Shown here in pieces: positions 13,124 to 26,792 of a DNA stretch of 64,000 nucleotides. Position 1 is the stretch's first letter; every line of letters begins with the position of its first letter. Location: NCBI RefSeq assembly GCF_017357005.1, contig NZ_CP071589.1:2108001-2172000 (forward strand), in the 5' to 3' direction. The notes under the pieces are model-generated. The model made no database searches. It saw nothing but the letters and a program-made list of their open reading frames with translations, and had not been told where the DNA came from. The DNA comes from Staphylococcus simiae. Its GTDB lineage: Bacteria; Bacillota; Bacilli; Staphylococcales; Staphylococcaceae. The translations under genes were made by a program, and so were the position numbers.

Positions 13124-13522
13124 TTAACGTTTTGAGAATTGTGGTGAACGACGAGCTGCTTTAAGACCTGGTTTTTTACGTTCTTTCATACGTGGGTCAC
13201 GAGTAAGTAATCCAGCGCGTTTTAAAGAACCTCTATATTCAGGATCTGCTTCTAATAATGCACGAGCGATTCCGTGACGGATAGCTTGAGCTTGTCCAGT
13301 GAAACCACCACCATTAACGTTTACTAAAACGTCATAGTTACCTTTTGTTTCAGTAACATCAAATGGTTGGTTTAAGTCTAAAATTAATGATTCGAATGGT
13401 AAGTATTCGCGTACGTCACGGTTATTAACTGTAATGTTACCTTCACCTGGTACTAAACGTACACGTGCTACTGAGTTTTTACGACGGCCTGTGCCTCTAT
13501 ATTCAACTTGTGCCAAAGTCAT
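13124..13522 (-). CDS. rpsI: 30S ribosomal protein S9
   Basis: Protein of the small-subunit head whose C-terminal tail reaches towards the P-site tRNA. It is 132 residues here, or 130 if translation starts at the next in-frame TTG codon. [15 protein letters not shown] at the N-terminus and the basic tail ending QFSKR are diagnostic. It is cotranscribed after rplM with a 13-base gap, the standard rplM-rpsI pair. Confidence 0.98.
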   Translation of the reverse strand: MTLAQVEYRGTGRRKNSVARVRLVPGEGNITVNNRDVREYLPFESLILDLNQPFDVTETKGNYDVLVNVNGGGFTGQAQAIRHGIARALLEADPEYRGSLKRAGLLTRDPRMKERKKPGLKAARRSPQFSKR

Positions 13523-13535
13523 TTCCTCCTTCTAA

Positions 13536-13973
13536 TTAACCACGTAATTCGTAGTTTTCTGGTTGTTGTGCAGCGTGTGGATGTTCAGCGCCACCATATA
13601 CAAATAATTTTTTACCTTGTTTTTCGCCTAAACGAGTGCTTGGTAACATACCTTTAATTGAGTTTTCAATTAAACGTTCTGGGTTAGTTCTTTTTAATTC
13701 ACCAGCAGTGATTGATTTAATACCACCTGGGTGATTTGAGTGACGATAGTAAATTTTGTCAGTTTCTTTGTTACCAGTGAAATGGATTTTTGATGCATTA
13801 ATAACGATGACATAGTCACCAGTATCAACATGTGGTGTGTATGTTGGTTTATTTTTACCGCGTAAGATAGATGCTACTTCTGATGAAAGACGACCTAAAG
13901 TTTGTCCTTCAGCATCAATAACATACCATTTGCGCTCAATGTTTGATTCATTTGCCATAAATGTTTGACGCAT
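13536..13973 (-). CDS. rplM: 50S ribosomal protein L13
   Basis: Early-assembly large-subunit protein, 145 residues. The family core [18 protein letters not shown] is at about 14-31, and [10 protein letters not shown] and [16 protein letters not shown] follow. It starts with ATG 7 bases after AGGAGGAC. A leader of about 200 bases with conserved-looking hairpins precedes it, and its promoter sits immediately after truA. Confidence 0.98.
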   Translation of the reverse strand: MRQTFMANESNIERKWYVIDAEGQTLGRLSSEVASILRGKNKPTYTPHVDTGDYVIVINASKIHFTGNKETDKIYYRHSNHPGGIKSITAGELKRTNPERLIENSIKGMLPSTRLGEKQGKKLFVYGGAEHPHAAQQPENYELRG

Positions 13974-14172
13974 AATAATTGTCCTCCTATAAATAAATGC
14001 TTCTATTCAAGCTATAAACAAGTCCATAACTCAATAGATGATTTCATTAGTTTCATTGTTAAAACGATAAATTTCATTTATTTTGTTAACTGTTGTTCAT
14101 TTCTGCTTATATATCTTGTAACACAATAAGTTTCCGGGGCTTATCGTGGGGTGGATATAAAACAATACCGTT
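13974..14172 (-). promoter_or_regulatory. rplM 5' leader, candidate L13 autoregulatory leader
   Basis: The transcript leader contains a hairpin with a CUUG tetraloop at 14011-14030 (8-bp stem with G-U pairs), followed directly by TTGAATAGAAGCA and then the ribosome binding site. Firmicute rplM genes often carry an L13-leader (Rfam family L13-leader). The match is judged by position and general look, not by a covariance search. Confidence 0.5.
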
Positions 14173-14176
14173 AATA

Positions 14177-14205
14177 ATCTTATAATTTCATAAGCCTTTT
14201 GTCAA
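14177..14205 (-). promoter_or_regulatory. Predicted rplM promoter
   Basis: A consensus -35 TTGACA (14200-14205), 17-base spacer, and TAAGAT (14177-14182) on the minus strand. It sits only 7 bases after the truA stop, which separates rplM-rpsI from ecf-truA transcription. Confidence 0.65.
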
Positions 14206-14211
14206 TGGCAA

Positions 14212-15015
14212 TCAGTCATTTTGCAATGATTTTTTACGATGAATTTTTATATTATTTCCAAAGTCAGTCGTTAAATCATTATCTTCAAAATAAATATGTT
14301 CTAAGTAAAGTCCTTCTGCAGGAGCTGTAAAAGGCACATTGTTGCGATTCCTACTTTCTAATAATTTAGGAACGTCTTCTACATGTTTCTTCCCTTTCCC
14401 CACTTCTATTAAGAAAGCTACGAGAACACGTACCATATTATACAGGAATCCTGAGCCCGTCACAATATAATCAAAACCATCTTCTGTTTGAATAATTTCG
14501 CTTTGATATAACGTTCTTACCTTGCTTTCAACTTCAGTTTTTTGAGAACAAAATCCTGTAAAATCATGTGTCCCAATAAATTGTTTAGCAGCTTCGTTCA
14601 TCTTATCAAGATCCAAAGTATGTGATATATAGGTCTTTAAACCATTTTGAAACGGATCACGATGTGCCGCTTGATAAACTTTGTAGCGATAACGTTTGCC
14701 TAAACAATCATAACGACAATGAAATTGATCATCTATAACACTGACTTTTGTTACAAAAATATCATTAGGCAATGCACTATTCATAGCATATTGCCATTGA
14801 CTCGTAGGAATATTAAGTTCTGTATCAAAATGAAAGTATTGTTGCACAGCATGCACACCCCTATCAGTCCTACTTGATGGATGAATTCTAACATGTCGTT
14901 TATGCATACGTTGTAAAATTTTTTCAAATTGTTGTTGTACTGTACGTCCTTGTTGCTGAATTTGAAATCCTAAAAAATTACTACCATTATATGTGATTTC
15001 TACTAATATGCGCAC
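14212..15015 (-). CDS. truA: tRNA pseudouridine(38-40) synthase TruA
   Basis: Cytosolic enzyme making pseudouridine at positions 38-40 of tRNA anticodon stems. With a GTG start at 15015 (AGGGGTG seven bases upstream) it has 267 residues, the normal length. The catalytic aspartate is in [10 protein letters not shown], about residue 52. [15 protein letters not shown] near the C-terminus is also typical. It is the last gene of the ecfA1-ecfA2-ecfT-truA group, 4 bases after ecfT. Confidence 0.95.
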   Translation of the reverse strand: MRILVEITYNGSNFLGFQIQQQGRTVQQQFEKILQRMHKRHVRIHPSSRTDRGVHAVQQYFHFDTELNIPTSQWQYAMNSALPNDIFVTKVSVIDDQFHCRYDCLGKRYRYKVYQAAHRDPFQNGLKTYISHTLDLDKMNEAAKQFIGTHDFTGFCSQKTEVESKVRTLYQSEIIQTEDGFDYIVTGSGFLYNMVRVLVAFLIEVGKGKKHVEDVPKLLESRNRNNVPFTAPAEGLYLEHIYFEDNDLTTDFGNNIKIHRKKSLQND

Positions 15016-15019
15016 ATTT

Positions 15020-15826
15020 CTACACCCCTGAATATTTAATAACAAATAAGATGATAGCAATTGGAATTAATAGCACTAATGCTATCGTGTCTCTCAGTTG
15101 CCATTTAAGCAGTCTGTAACTAGTTCTTTTTACATTAGCATCATAACCCCTAACTTCCATAGCAATAGCTAACTCTTCTGCTCTTTGGAAAGCTGAGATG
15201 AATAGTGGAACTAGTAATGGTATAAACGCTTTAATTCTAGTTGTTATATTTCCTGAACTAATTTCTGACCCTCGTGATTTTTGAGCTAAAATAATTTTGT
15301 CCAACTCATCCATTAAAGTAGGTATAAACCTCAATGCTATAGACATAATCATACTAAGCTGATGCACAGGTATTTTTATCCATTTTAAAGGTGTTAGTAA
15401 TTTATCAAAGGCGTCTGTTAAATCAATAGGACTTGTCGACAATGTCATAAGTGTTGCAACCATCACAATTGCAATTAATCTTAGTGAAATATAAATACCT
15501 TCTACTATACCTGCTGTTTCAATAGTAAAAGAATGCCATTGTACTAAAACTTGTCCGCCTTTAGTAAAGAAGACATGCATTAAGAAGGTAAATATTAAAA
15601 AAACAAATATTGGTGTTAATCCCTTTATTAAAAACCAAAACTGAATTTTTGCTAATTTCATAAACAATAATATAAGCGCAAATAGCCATAAATATGTTAT
15701 TGGTGAATGACAGAAAAAGATTAATATTATAAACAAGAAAACAAATATTAATTTTGCACGTGGATCTAAATTATGAATTATTGAATTGTTAGGAAGGTAG
15801 CGACCAATGATAAGTTTATTCTTCAT
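15020..15826 (-). CDS. ecfT: ECF transporter transmembrane component EcfT
   Basis: Membrane scaffold of the energy-coupling factor module that links the ATPases EcfA1/EcfA2 to several vitamin-binding S components. It is 268 residues from the ATG preceded by GGGAGTGGC, with several hydrophobic helices and the two family signatures with Ala-Arg-Gly cores (AQKSRGSEI and AMEVRGYDA) in the cytoplasmic coupling helices. It overlaps the ecfA2 end by 11 bases. BioY at 61.4 kb is a candidate partner. Confidence 0.94.
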   Translation of the reverse strand: MKNKLIIGRYLPNNSIIHNLDPRAKLIFVFLFIILIFFCHSPITYLWLFALILLFMKLAKIQFWFLIKGLTPIFVFLIFTFLMHVFFTKGGQVLVQWHSFTIETAGIVEGIYISLRLIAIVMVATLMTLSTSPIDLTDAFDKLLTPLKWIKIPVHQLSMIMSIALRFIPTLMDELDKIILAQKSRGSEISSGNITTRIKAFIPLLVPLFISAFQRAEELAIAMEVRGYDANVKRTSYRLLKWQLRDTIALVLLIPIAIILFVIKYSGV

Positions 15827-16676
15827 ATTGCCACTCCCTATACAATGCAACGAATTCTTCCTCAGTTAGCGCAATGTCTTTAAGTGTCGTATTATATTTT
15901 TGCTCAAAGTCATTTTGTAACTTAACAACATCTGGTAATGCAATATGCCATTCCTCAAAGCACTTTCTATTTTTAAACAGTGATTTAGGCGAACATTGCT
16001 CAACAATAATACCATTCTTCATAACAACGACTTCATCTGCATAACGTGCTACTTCATTCATATCATGTGAAATTAAAATAATTGTTTTATGTTCTTCAAG
16101 TTGTAAATATTTAAATAATTCCATTACTTGCCTTTTACTTTTTGGATCTAACCCTGCAGTTGGTTCATCGACTATAATAATGTCTGGATTCATTGCTAAT
16201 ACAGATACTATAGCAATTTTACGCATCTGGCCACCCGACATTTGAAATGGTGATTGAGATAAAATATCTCTTTGAAATCCAAGTTCCATAAGCAGTTTAT
16301 GAGCATAATTTTTCGCTTCTTCAATATCCATATGGAAATTATTTGGTCCAAATACCATTTCTCTTTCTACAGTATCTTCAAATAACTGTGATTCCGGAAA
16401 TTGAAACACCATTCCTACTTTTTTACGTATAGGTCTAATCACTTTATCTTTAGTCTTATGAGTTATTACTGTATCGTCAACTGATACAGTACCGCTTGTA
16501 GGCTTTAATAACCCATTAATATGCTGAATCAGCGTAGATTTACCACTACCAGTCTGACCGATAATTGCATAATACTTACCTTGCTCAAATTGAGCGTCTA
16601 TTTGTTTTAACGCTTCATATTGATACGGCGTACCTTGTTGATAAACATAACTAACTTGTTTGAATTTTATTGTCAT
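15816..16676 (-). CDS. ecfA2: ECF transporter ATPase EcfA2
   Basis: One of two ATPases of the energy-coupling factor transporter. It has 286 residues: Walker [10 protein letters not shown] near 41, signature [11 protein letters not shown] near 144, Walker [14 protein letters not shown], and the H-loop ISHD. The C-terminal extension with [13 protein letters not shown] is seen in EcfA2 proteins. It overlaps ecfA1 by 4 bases and ecfT by 11, so the three are translationally coupled. Confidence 0.94.
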   Translation of the reverse strand: MTIKFKQVSYVYQQGTPYQYEALKQIDAQFEQGKYYAIIGQTGSGKSTLIQHINGLLKPTSGTVSVDDTVITHKTKDKVIRPIRKKVGMVFQFPESQLFEDTVEREMVFGPNNFHMDIEEAKNYAHKLLMELGFQRDILSQSPFQMSGGQMRKIAIVSVLAMNPDIIIVDEPTAGLDPKSKRQVMELFKYLQLEEHKTIILISHDMNEVARYADEVVVMKNGIIVEQCSPKSLFKNRKCFEEWHIALPDVVKLQNDFEQKYNTTLKDIALTEEEFVALYREWQYEE

Positions 16677-17482
16677 AATTGATTAACCAACCCTTCGTAA
16701 GTCATAAAAGTTGTCTCATTAGTTAAAAGTTGATTAATTTTCATTGAAAATGGTAAATCTAATCCAATTGCAGTTAAGTCTTGCGCATTATTAAATATTT
16801 CTGTTGGTGTTCCATTGTTGAACACTTGTCCTTGATTCATAACGATGACATGATCAGCTTGCATAGTTTCAGACAAATCATGTGTAATTGAAATAATTGT
16901 AATATCCTTTTGTTCTTTAACATCTCTAACAAGGTTAATTAAGTATTTTCTGGCTTCGGGATCTAACATTGATGTTGCCTCATCTAAAATAATCACTTTA
17001 GGATTTAATGCTAAAACGCCTGCAATTGCCACACGTTGTTTTTGACCGCCTGATAAAGCACTTGGTTCATTATCAGCTCTTGTTAACATATCTACTTCCT
17101 CAAGTGCCTCTTGTACTCTATGGTACATTTCATCATGAGGTACAGCACGATTTTCTAACCCAAATGCGACATCATATTTAACAATTGCTCCCACAAACTG
17201 ATTATCAGGATTCTGAAATACTATGCCAATATCTCTTCTCGTTTGTTCTAAATTATCTTCACACAAGGTTTTATTTTGATAAATAATATCTCCTTCATTG
17301 GGTTGCTCAATTCCTACTATTAATTTTGCTATTGTTGATTTACCTGAGCCATTATGACCTACAATTGAAGTCCATTTCCCTTGTGGAATCGTAAATGAGA
17401 CGTCATTCAATGTGAAGGAGGCATCACCTTGGTATTGAAACGTTACATGTTTAAATGATAATATGCTTTCTTTATCCTCCAC
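16673..17482 (-). CDS. ecfA1: ECF transporter ATPase EcfA1
   Basis: Partner ATPase of EcfA2. The GTG start at 17482, eight bases after AAAGGAG, gives 269 residues, the S. aureus length. Walker A is GHNGSGKST near 43, the signature is [12 protein letters not shown] near 140, and Walker B is [13 protein letters not shown]. It heads the ecfA1-ecfA2-ecfT-truA unit. From memory it differs from the S. aureus protein at many surface positions, one reason I think this is another species. Confidence 0.93.
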   Translation of the reverse strand: MEDKESILSFKHVTFQYQGDASFTLNDVSFTIPQGKWTSIVGHNGSGKSTIAKLIVGIEQPNEGDIIYQNKTLCEDNLEQTRRDIGIVFQNPDNQFVGAIVKYDVAFGLENRAVPHDEMYHRVQEALEEVDMLTRADNEPSALSGGQKQRVAIAGVLALNPKVIILDEATSMLDPEARKYLINLVRDVKEQKDITIISITHDLSETMQADHVIVMNQGQVFNNGTPTEIFNNAQDLTAIGLDLPFSMKINQLLTNETTFMTYEGLVNQL

Positions 17483-17781
17483 TAGAATCACTCCTTTACG
17501 ATTGGTTTACTTTTAATATTCTACAATATTTATATAATGCTGTATACGCTATATATGCTTAATTCATACTATTAGTTGTTCATTAAATTTGCAAATTAAA
17601 ATATTTATATCATCTTTTAGACGTTCATTTTTTCCATTTTAAGAAGATGTAACTTCAACTTATGTATATGCGTGAAGTAACTATAAATATAGTAATTATT
17701 GTATTAAATCTAAAATTTGCAGATTATTTTAAACAAATGTGTTTTGTAGAAAGTGGAATTTGTAGTTCCGTTGCTAAAGCT
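17483..17781. other. AT-rich gap upstream of ecfA1
   Basis: No gene is seen. It should hold the ecfA1 promoter, but no good -35/-10 pair stands out. Confidence 0.4.
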
Positions 17782-17818
17782 AAAAAAAGGATTTGCAGAC
17801 AATAAAGTCTACAAATCC
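17782..17818 (-). terminator. Terminator of the ribosomal super-operon (distal)
   Basis: 12-bp stem with one mismatch (GGATTTGTAGAC/GTCTGCAAATCC as read on the minus strand), 6-base loop, followed by seven T. Confidence 0.85.
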
Positions 17819-17834
17819 GTTATCTTGTACAATA

Positions 17835-17901
17835 AAAAAGCGCGCACCCCATCATAAGTTTGTTGAGTTCACGCTTTAAATCTTTATTAAGTTGATGGGG
17901 T
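17835..17901 (-). terminator. Long-loop terminator-like structure (proximal)
   Basis: On the minus strand ACCCCATCA (17893-17901) pairs with TGATGGGGT (17846-17854). The long loop contains AAAGCG, which can alternatively pair with the CGC before the following T-run (17835-17840). It lies between rplQ and the distal terminator. Confidence 0.6.
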
Positions 17902-17992
17902 ACTCTGAGCTAGACAATATTTGTATGTGGCAAACATTATCGTTGCACTCATTTGCTTTATATAAAAGTAGTTAGTGTATTTATATAAATTC

Positions 17993-18361
17993 TTATACTA
18001 ATTCGATAATTACTGATTCAGCACCGTCACCACGACGAGGGCCTACTTTAAGGATGCGAGTGTATCCACCTTGACGTTCTGTATAACGCTCAGCGATTTC
18101 GCCAAATAATTTTTGAAGAGCAGTTTGAGTAGTTTCATCTTCATTTAAGATTTCAACATTACGTAATGTTTTTGCTGCATTACGACGAGAAGCTAAATCT
18201 CCTTTTTTACCTAAAGTGATTAATTTCTCAACAACACTGCGAACTTCTTTTGCACGAGCTTCTGTAGTTTCAATACGCTCACTAATAATAAGTGAAGTAG
18301 CTAAGTCACGTAACATAGCTTTACGTTGATCAGAAGTACGACCTAATTTTCTGTAACCCAT
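17993..18361 (-). CDS. rplQ: 50S ribosomal protein L17
   Basis: Large-subunit protein near the exit tunnel, 122 residues, the bacterial short form. The N-terminus [18 protein letters not shown] is diagnostic. It is the last gene of the super-operon, 16 bases after rpoA, followed by two terminator-like hairpins. Confidence 0.98.
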   Translation of the reverse strand: MGYRKLGRTSDQRKAMLRDLATSLIISERIETTEARAKEVRSVVEKLITLGKKGDLASRRNAAKTLRNVEILNEDETTQTALQKLFGEIAERYTERQGGYTRILKVGPRRGDGAESVIIELV

Positions 18362-18377
18362 GAGTTAACCTCCTTTA

Positions 18378-19322
18378 TCAATCTTCTTTTCTTAAACCTA
18401 AACCTAAATCTTCTAATTTATATTTAACTTCTTCTAAAGATTTACGTCCTAAATTACGCACTTTCATCATATCAGCTTCAGATTTATCAGCTAATTCTTG
18501 AACAGAGTTGATTCCTGCGCGTTTTAAGCAGTTATATGAACGTACAGATAAGTCTAATTCTTCAATAGACATTTCTAATACTTTTTCTTTTTGATCTTCT
18601 TCTTTTTCAATCATGATTTCAGCATTTTGTGCTTCATCAGTTAGACCTACAAAGATGTTCAAGTGTTCAGTCATTATTTTTGCTGCTAATGATACTGATT
18701 CTTGTGGTGTGATTGAACCATTAGTCCAAACATCCAATGTTAATTTATCAAAATCACTGCTTTGACCAACACGTGTGTTTTCAACTGTATAGTTTACACG
18801 TTCAACAGGTGAATATAATGAATCAACTGGAATGACACCAATAGGTAAATCACTAGTGTTATTTTGTTCTGCTAATGCGTAACCTCTACCTTTGTTAGCT
18901 ATAAGACGAACTTTTAAGTGACCACCTTTAGATACGGTTGCGATTTTAAGTTCTGGGTTTAAAATCTCTACATCACTATCATGTGTAATGTCGCTTGCAG
19001 TTACTTCGCCTTCATCACGCACATCAATTTCTAAAGTTTTATCTTCTTCAGAGTAGATTTTTAATGCTAATTTTTTGATGTTCATAATAATTGTAGAAAC
19101 ATCTTCAACTACATTATCTACTGCTGAAAATTCATGTAGAACTCCTTCAATTTCGATGTACTTAACGGCTGCACCTGGTAATGAAGATAGTAGGATACGA
19201 CGTAAGGAGTTTCCTAGTGTAGTACCGTAGCCACGTTCTAGTGGTTCAACAACGAACTTACCGAATTTAGCATCTTCACTAATTTCAATTGTCTCAATTC
19301 TAGGTTTTTCGATTTCTATCAT
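18378..19322 (-). CDS. rpoA: DNA-directed RNA polymerase subunit alpha
   Basis: Alpha subunit, which dimerises to nucleate RNA polymerase assembly and contacts UP elements and activators. It has 314 residues. The N-terminal domain (about 1-230) includes [20 protein letters not shown]. An acidic linker and the helix-hairpin-helix C-terminal domain (about 245-310, [19 protein letters not shown] and [12 protein letters not shown]) follow. It lies after rpsK with a 74-base gap. Confidence 0.99.
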   Translation of the reverse strand: MIEIEKPRIETIEISEDAKFGKFVVEPLERGYGTTLGNSLRRILLSSLPGAAVKYIEIEGVLHEFSAVDNVVEDVSTIIMNIKKLALKIYSEEDKTLEIDVRDEGEVTASDITHDSDVEILNPELKIATVSKGGHLKVRLIANKGRGYALAEQNNTSDLPIGVIPVDSLYSPVERVNYTVENTRVGQSSDFDKLTLDVWTNGSITPQESVSLAAKIMTEHLNIFVGLTDEAQNAEIMIEKEEDQKEKVLEMSIEELDLSVRSYNCLKRAGINSVQELADKSEADMMKVRNLGRKSLEEVKYKLEDLGLGLRKED

Positions 19323-19396
19323 TTAAATATCCTCCTTAAATACGTCGACTAATTTTAAAATGTTTGCTCAGTGACCTGTAACAATTTCATCAAAAA

Positions 19397-19786
19397 TTAT
19401 ACGCGACGACGTTTTGGTGGACGACAACCATTATGAGGTACTGGAGTAACGTCTCTAATTGCAGTTACTTCTAAACCTGCTGATTGTAATGCACGAATAG
19501 CTGATTCACGGCCTGGACCAGGTCCTTTAACTGTTACTTCAACTGATTTTAAACCATGCTCCATAGCTGATTTAGATGCAGTTTCAGATGCCATTTGTGC
19601 TGCGAATGGTGTTGATTTTTTAGATCCTTTAAATCCTAATGCACCAGCTGATGACCATGATAATGCGTTACCGAACTCATCAGTAATAGTTACAATAGTA
19701 TTGTTGAATGTTGAACGGATGTGTGCCACACCATTTTCAATATTCTTTTTCACTCTACGTTTACGAGATACTTGTTTACGTGCCAT
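19397..19786 (-). CDS. rpsK: 30S ribosomal protein S11
   Basis: Platform protein that contacts mRNA in the E site, 129 residues. The family core [16 protein letters not shown] is near 22-37 and the conserved C-terminal tail [17 protein letters not shown] is present. It follows rpsM after 23 bases. Confidence 0.99.
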   Translation of the reverse strand: MARKQVSRKRRVKKNIENGVAHIRSTFNNTIVTITDEFGNALSWSSAGALGFKGSKKSTPFAAQMASETASKSAMEHGLKSVEVTVKGPGPGRESAIRALQSAGLEVTAIRDVTPVPHNGCRPPKRRRV

Positions 19787-19809
19787 TTAATATTTGCCTC
19801 CTTTACCTA

Positions 19810-20175
19810 TTATTTTTTCTTGTTAGCTACCGTTTTAACTGGTCCTTTACGAGTACGAGCATTGTTCTTCGTTTTTTGACCACGAACTGGTAAGCCACGA
19901 CGGTGACGGATACCACGGTATGATGAAATTTCCATTAAACGTTTAATGTTTAAGTTTTGCTCACGACGTAAGTCACCTTCAACTTTGTAGCTATCTACAA
20001 CTTCACGGATACGACCTAATTCATCGTCAGTTAAATCTTTTACACGAGTATCAGCTGAAATATTAGCTTCCTCAACGATTTTTTGTGCTGTTGAAGTACC
20101 GATACCGTATATATAAGTTAATGAGATAACAACGCGTTTTTCACGTGGAATATCTACTCCTGCAATACGTGCCAT
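19810..20175 (-). CDS. rpsM: 30S ribosomal protein S13
   Basis: Small-subunit head protein that forms bridges to the large subunit, 121 residues. [26 protein letters not shown] at the N-terminus and the basic tail [15 protein letters not shown] are diagnostic. It is 22 bases after rpmJ. Confidence 0.99.
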   Translation of the reverse strand: MARIAGVDIPREKRVVISLTYIYGIGTSTAQKIVEEANISADTRVKDLTDDELGRIREVVDSYKVEGDLRREQNLNIKRLMEISSYRGIRHRRGLPVRGQKTKNNARTRKGPVKTVANKKK

Positions 20176-20197
20176 ATTAATTTACACCTCTCTTTTA

Positions 20198-20323
<126 letters not shown>

Positions 20324-20342
20324 CTATATTATGGAGTGACGA

Positions 20343-20561
20343 TTATTTATAACGATAAGTAATTCTTCCGCGTGTTAAGTCATACGGAGACATCTCAACT
20401 GTTACTTTGTCGCCAGGTAGAATTCGAATGTAATTCATTCTGATTTTACCACTTACGTGAGCTAAAATCTCATGACCATTTTCTAATTCTACTTTAAACA
20501 TTGCATTTGGTAAAGTATCAAGTACAGTACCTTCTAATTCAATTACATCTTGTTTAGCCAT
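20343..20561 (-). CDS. infA: Translation initiation factor IF-1
   Basis: A 72-residue single OB-fold protein that occupies the ribosomal A site during initiation. The sequence from [13 protein letters not shown] to the end, ITYRYK, is the standard one. It lies 193 bases after adk and 31 before rpmJ. Confidence 0.99.
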
Positions 20562-20754
20562 TGATTAACTTCCCCCTTTTTGCAATAGTAAGGTAATCGT
20601 CAATAGACAACTTTATGGTTACGAATCTATCAGTGATTAATTTTATAAGTTAAACAAAAATTACGGGAATTAATTATCGTTAATTGCCACTCTCTGCTAA
20701 TAAATACAATCAAATCATACTTCACTTAACAATAGACCGCCAAAAGTTGATCTA

Positions 20755-22711
<1,957 letters not shown>

Positions 22712-22712
<1 letters not shown>

Positions 22713-23152
22713 TAGATCACCTCGTGTGCTCCACCTTTAGCATCAATAGCTTCTGCTGCTGAAGCTGAGAATTTATGAGCTTTCACTGTCAATTTTTTAT
22801 CAAGTGAACCATTTCCTAGTACTTTAATACCAGATTTTTCATTCTTAACAACACCAGATTCTACTAATAAAGCTGGAGTTACTTCAGTACCATCTTCAAA
22901 TTTATTAAGTTGGTCTAAGTTAACAATAGCATATTCCTTACGATTAATGTTAGTAAAACCACGTTTTGGTAAACGACGGAATAATGGTAATTGACCACCT
23001 TCGAATCCTGGTCTTACACCACCGCCTGAACGAGCTTTTTGACCTTTTTGACCGCGACCACTTGTTTTACCGTTACCAGTCGCTGCACCACGTCCTACGC
23101 GATTGCGTACTTTACGTGAACCTTCTGCCGGTTTCAACTCATGTAATTTCAT
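22712..23152 (-). CDS. rplO: 50S ribosomal protein L15
   Basis: Large-subunit protein, 146 residues. The extended glycine/arginine-rich N-terminal arm ([22 protein letters not shown] and [11 protein letters not shown]) reaches into 23S rRNA. It ends within the start of secY. Confidence 0.99.
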
Positions 23153-23168
23153 ATCGGCACCTCCTTAA

Positions 23169-23348
23169 TTATTTTTCTTCTACTGTTAATAAATGTTTAA
23201 CTTTGTTGATTTGCCCACGAATAGCAGGGTTATCTTCAACTACTACTGAACTATTAGTCTTTTTAAGACCTAAAGCTTCAACAGTTTTACGTTGTGTTTC
23301 CGGACGACCAATAACACTACGAGTGAGGGTAATTTGTAATTTAGCCAT
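23169..23348 (-). CDS. rpmD: 50S ribosomal protein L30
   Basis: A 59-residue large-subunit protein beginning [19 protein letters not shown] and ending HLLTVEEK, the standard bacterial L30. The coordinates were read directly: ATG at 23346-23348 and TAA at 23169-23171. It lies between rpsE (16-base gap) and rplO. Confidence 0.97.
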   Translation of the reverse strand: MAKLQITLTRSVIGRPETQRKTVEALGLKKTNSSVVVEDNPAIRGQINKVKHLLTVEEK

Positions 23349-23364
23349 AACTAGTTTTCCCTCC

Positions 23365-23865
23365 TTAATTATATAATTCTTCTACTGTTTTGCCGCGTAA
23401 TTTTGCAACATCTTCAGCATTTTTAAGGTTTTGTAAACCATTGATTGTCGCACGAACCATATTAATTGGTGTGTTAGATCCTAATGATTTACTTAAGATA
23501 TCAGTGATACCTGCTAACTCAAGTACGGCACGAACTGGTCCACCAGCGATTACTCCTGTACCAGGTGCTGCTGGTTTCATAAATACGCTTCCTGAACCAT
23601 AACGACCAGTGATTGTGTGTGGAGTTGTACCTTCTACACGTGGAACAACTACTAAATCTTTTTTAGCTGCTTCAACAGCTTTTTTGATTGCTTCTGGTAC
23701 TTCTTGAGCTTTACCAGTACCGAAACCTACACGACCATTTTTGTCTCCAACTACAACTAATGCAGTGAAACGGAAACGACGACCACCTTTTACAACTTTT
23801 GCTACACGGTTAATGGTAACAACGCGTTCTTCAAATTCTTTCGTCTCTTCTTCTCTACGAGCCAT
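23365..23865 (-). CDS. rpsE: 30S ribosomal protein S5
   Basis: Small-subunit protein important for decoding accuracy, 166 residues. The S5 RNA-binding domain ([19 protein letters not shown]) and the C-terminal domain ([17 protein letters not shown]) are both complete. The spectinomycin-loop region VKGGRRF looks wild type. Confidence 0.99.
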   Translation of the reverse strand: MARREEETKEFEERVVTINRVAKVVKGGRRFRFTALVVVGDKNGRVGFGTGKAQEVPEAIKKAVEAAKKDLVVVPRVEGTTPHTITGRYGSGSVFMKPAAPGTGVIAGGPVRAVLELAGITDILSKSLGSNTPINMVRATINGLQNLKNAEDVAKLRGKTVEELYN

Positions 23866-23885
23866 GTATTTGTCCCTCCTTTAAA

Positions 23886-24245
23886 TTAAAATTCTAATCC
23901 GCTTTCTCTTGCAGCTTCAGCTAATGCTTTAACACGTCCGTGATATAAATATCCTCCACGGTCAAATACAATTGCTTTAATACCTTTATCAGTAGCTTTT
24001 TTAGCGATTGCTTCGCCAACTTTAGTCGCTAATTCAACTTTAGTTGCATCAGTAGCTACATCGCTGTCTTTAGAAGAAGCTTGAGCTAATGTTACGCCTT
24101 TATTATCATCAATAAGTTGAGCGTAAATGTGCTTGTTTGAACGATATACGTTTAAACGTGGCTTTTCAGCTGTACCTGATAATTTAGTACGAACACGTGA
24201 ATGTCTTTTTAAACGCACTTTATTTTTATCAATTTTACTGATCAT
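23886..24245 (-). CDS. rplR: 50S ribosomal protein L18
   Basis: 5S rRNA-binding protein, 119 residues, starting [19 protein letters not shown] with the conserved end [19 protein letters not shown]. It is between rplF and rpsE. Confidence 0.99.
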   Translation of the reverse strand: MISKIDKNKVRLKRHSRVRTKLSGTAEKPRLNVYRSNKHIYAQLIDDNKGVTLAQASSKDSDVATDATKVELATKVGEAIAKKATDKGIKAIVFDRGGYLYHGRVKALAEAARESGLEF

Positions 24246-24276
24246 TTCAATACTCCTTTCTGTAGAGTTTTATCTA

Positions 24277-24813
24277 TTATTTACCAGTTTTACCTTCTTT
24301 ACGGCGAACATATTCACCTTGGTAACGAATACCTTTACCTTTGTAAGGTTCTGGAGGTCTTACTGAACGAATGTTAGAAGCTAATGCTCCAACTTGTTCT
24401 TTTGAAATTCCTTCAACTTTAACGATTGTGTTTTTCTCTACTGAGAATGTAATATCATCTTCAGCTTTAATTTCAACTGGGTGAGAATAACCAACGTTAA
24501 GGATTAAGTCTTTACCTTGCATTTGAGCACGGTAACCTACACCTACAAGTTCAAGTACTTTTTCGTAACCTTTAGAAACACCTTGTACCATATTATTTAA
24601 TAAAGCACGAGTTGTACCATGATTTGTTCTATCATCTTTAGAATCTGATGGTCTTACAACTTCTATAGTGTTCTCGTCTTGTTTAAAAGTCATTCTTTCA
24701 TTTAAAGTTCTTGATAATTCACCTTTAGGACCTTTTACAGTTACATGATTTCCATCAAAAGTTACTGTTACGTCACTAGGGATGTCAATAATTTTCTTAC
24801 CAACACGACTCAT
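24277..24813 (-). CDS. rplF: 50S ribosomal protein L6
   Basis: Large-subunit protein near the factor-binding site, 178 residues with two repeated L6 domains. The C-terminal signature [15 protein letters not shown] is complete. It is between rpsH and rplR. Confidence 0.99.
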   Translation of the reverse strand: MSRVGKKIIDIPSDVTVTFDGNHVTVKGPKGELSRTLNERMTFKQDENTIEVVRPSDSKDDRTNHGTTRALLNNMVQGVSKGYEKVLELVGVGYRAQMQGKDLILNVGYSHPVEIKAEDDITFSVEKNTIVKVEGISKEQVGALASNIRSVRPPEPYKGKGIRYQGEYVRRKEGKTGK

Positions 24814-24837
24814 GTTATGGCACCTCCTTATATTTTA

Positions 24838-25236
24838 TTACCAAACGTATGCGATAATTTCTCCACCGACATTACGTTTTCTAGCTTCTTTATCAGTGAT
24901 AACACCTTCTGAAGTTGATACTAATGCAATACCTAAGCCATTTAATACTTTAGGCATTTCTGATGCTTTAGCATAAACACGTAAACCTGGTTTTGAAATA
25001 CGTTTTAATCCTGTGATAACACGCTCATCGTTTTGACCATATTTTAAGAATAAACGAAGTACACCTTGTTTATCATCTTCTATATATTCAACGTTTTTAA
25101 TGAAACCTTCACTTTTTAAGATTTCAGCAATTTCTTTTTTGATATTTGATGCAGGTAACTCTAATTTCTCGTGACGCACCATGTTAGCGTTTCTAACACG
25201 AGTAAGCATATCTGCGATTGGATCTGTCATTGTCAT
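24838..25236 (-). CDS. rpsH: 30S ribosomal protein S8
   Basis: Assembly protein of the 30S platform that binds helix 21 of 16S rRNA, 132 residues. [18 protein letters not shown] and the C-terminal [20 protein letters not shown] with GGEIIAYVW are diagnostic. Confidence 0.99.
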   Translation of the reverse strand: MTMTDPIADMLTRVRNANMVRHEKLELPASNIKKEIAEILKSEGFIKNVEYIEDDKQGVLRLFLKYGQNDERVITGLKRISKPGLRVYAKASEMPKVLNGLGIALVSTSEGVITDKEARKRNVGGEIIAYVW

Positions 25237-25265
25237 TGATTGTTGCCTCCTTTCATACTTTTTTA

Positions 25266-25451
25266 TTACCAGCTAGCTTTACGAACGCCAGGGATTTGGC
25301 CTTTGTAAGCTAATTCACGGAAACAAATACGGCATAATTTAAATTTACGATATACAGAATGTGGACGGCCACAACGTTCACAACGAGTGTATTCACGTAC
25401 TGCATATTTTTGTTTTTTTTGTTGCTTAGCAACCATTGAAGTTTTAGCCAC
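25266..25451 (-). CDS. rpsN: 30S ribosomal protein S14, zinc-binding type Z
   Basis: A 61-residue S14 with four zinc cysteines (C24, C27, C40, C43). This is the C+ form; many Gram-positives carry a second, zinc-independent S14 elsewhere on the chromosome. It lies between rplE and rpsH, as is standard. Confidence 0.98.
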
Positions 25452-25473
25452 TTAATTAGCCTCCTTTAAATAA

Positions 25474-26013
25474 TTATTTACGGAATGGCATACCGAAGTT
25501 AGCTAACAATTCACGAGCTTCTTCATCAGTGTTAGCAGTCGTTACGATAACAATATCCATTCCTCTAACTTTACTTACTTTATCATAGTCGATTTCTGGG
25601 AAAATTAATTGTTCTTTAACACCTAATGTGTAGTTACCGCGTCCGTCAAATGCTTTTTTAGAAACACCTTGGAAGTCACGTACACGAGGTAGTGATACTG
25701 AAATTAATTTGTCTAAGAATTCATACATTCTTTCGCCGCGAAGTGTTACTTTGGCACCAATAGGCATACCTTCACGTAAACGGAATGTTGCTACTGATTT
25801 TTTCGCTTTTGTTACTAATGGTTTTTGACCAGTAATTAATTCTAATTCTTCAACAGCACTGTCTAGAACTTTAGAATTTTGTACAGCGTCACCTACACCC
25901 ATGTTCACTACAATTTTATCTATTTTTGGTACTTCCATTACTGAAGTATAATCAAATTTTTTCATTAAGTTTTCAGTAACTTCTGAGTTAAACTTTTCTT
26001 TTAAACGGTTCAA
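25474..26013 (-). CDS. rplE: 50S ribosomal protein L5
   Basis: 5S rRNA-binding protein of the central protuberance, 179 residues. The core [31 protein letters not shown] and the end [11 protein letters not shown] are diagnostic. Confidence 0.99.
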   Translation of the reverse strand: MNRLKEKFNSEVTENLMKKFDYTSVMEVPKIDKIVVNMGVGDAVQNSKVLDSAVEELELITGQKPLVTKAKKSVATFRLREGMPIGAKVTLRGERMYEFLDKLISVSLPRVRDFQGVSKKAFDGRGNYTLGVKEQLIFPEIDYDKVSKVRGMDIVIVTTANTDEEARELLANFGMPFRK

Positions 26014-26039
26014 AGTGGGATCCTCCTTTCAACTTATAA

Positions 26040-26357
26040 TTAATTATTAGATTTAATTTCTTCGCCTGATTTTTTAGCGATACGAACTTTTTTACCATCA
26101 ACAAATTTGTAACCAACACGAGTAGGTTCATTTGTTTTTGGGTCTAACAATTGTACGTTAGAAACATGGATTGCTGCCTCTGTTTCTAAGATTCCACCTT
26201 CAGGATTTAATTGAGTTGGTTTTTGGTGTTTTTTCATAATGTTAACACCTTCCACAACGACACGGTCTTTTTTAGGTAGAGTTTCTAATACTTTACCTTC
26301 TTTACCTTTGTCTTTACCTGCGATAACTTTTACGTTGTCACCTTTTTTGATATGCAT
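26040..26357 (-). CDS. rplX: 50S ribosomal protein L24
   Basis: Early-assembly protein, 105 residues. Its KOW motif ([20 protein letters not shown]) lies at the N-terminus. It is located between rplN and rplE. Confidence 0.99.
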   Translation of the reverse strand: MHIKKGDNVKVIAGKDKGKEGKVLETLPKKDRVVVEGVNIMKKHQKPTQLNPEGGILETEAAIHVSNVQLLDPKTNEPTRVGYKFVDGKKVRIAKKSGEEIKSNN

Positions 26358-26392
26358 GTGGGCACCTCCTTATATATATTGGTTAATGATTA

Positions 26393-26764
<372 letters not shown>

Positions 26765-26792
26765 TTAAACCTCCCTTATCTTTAAACTTGTA

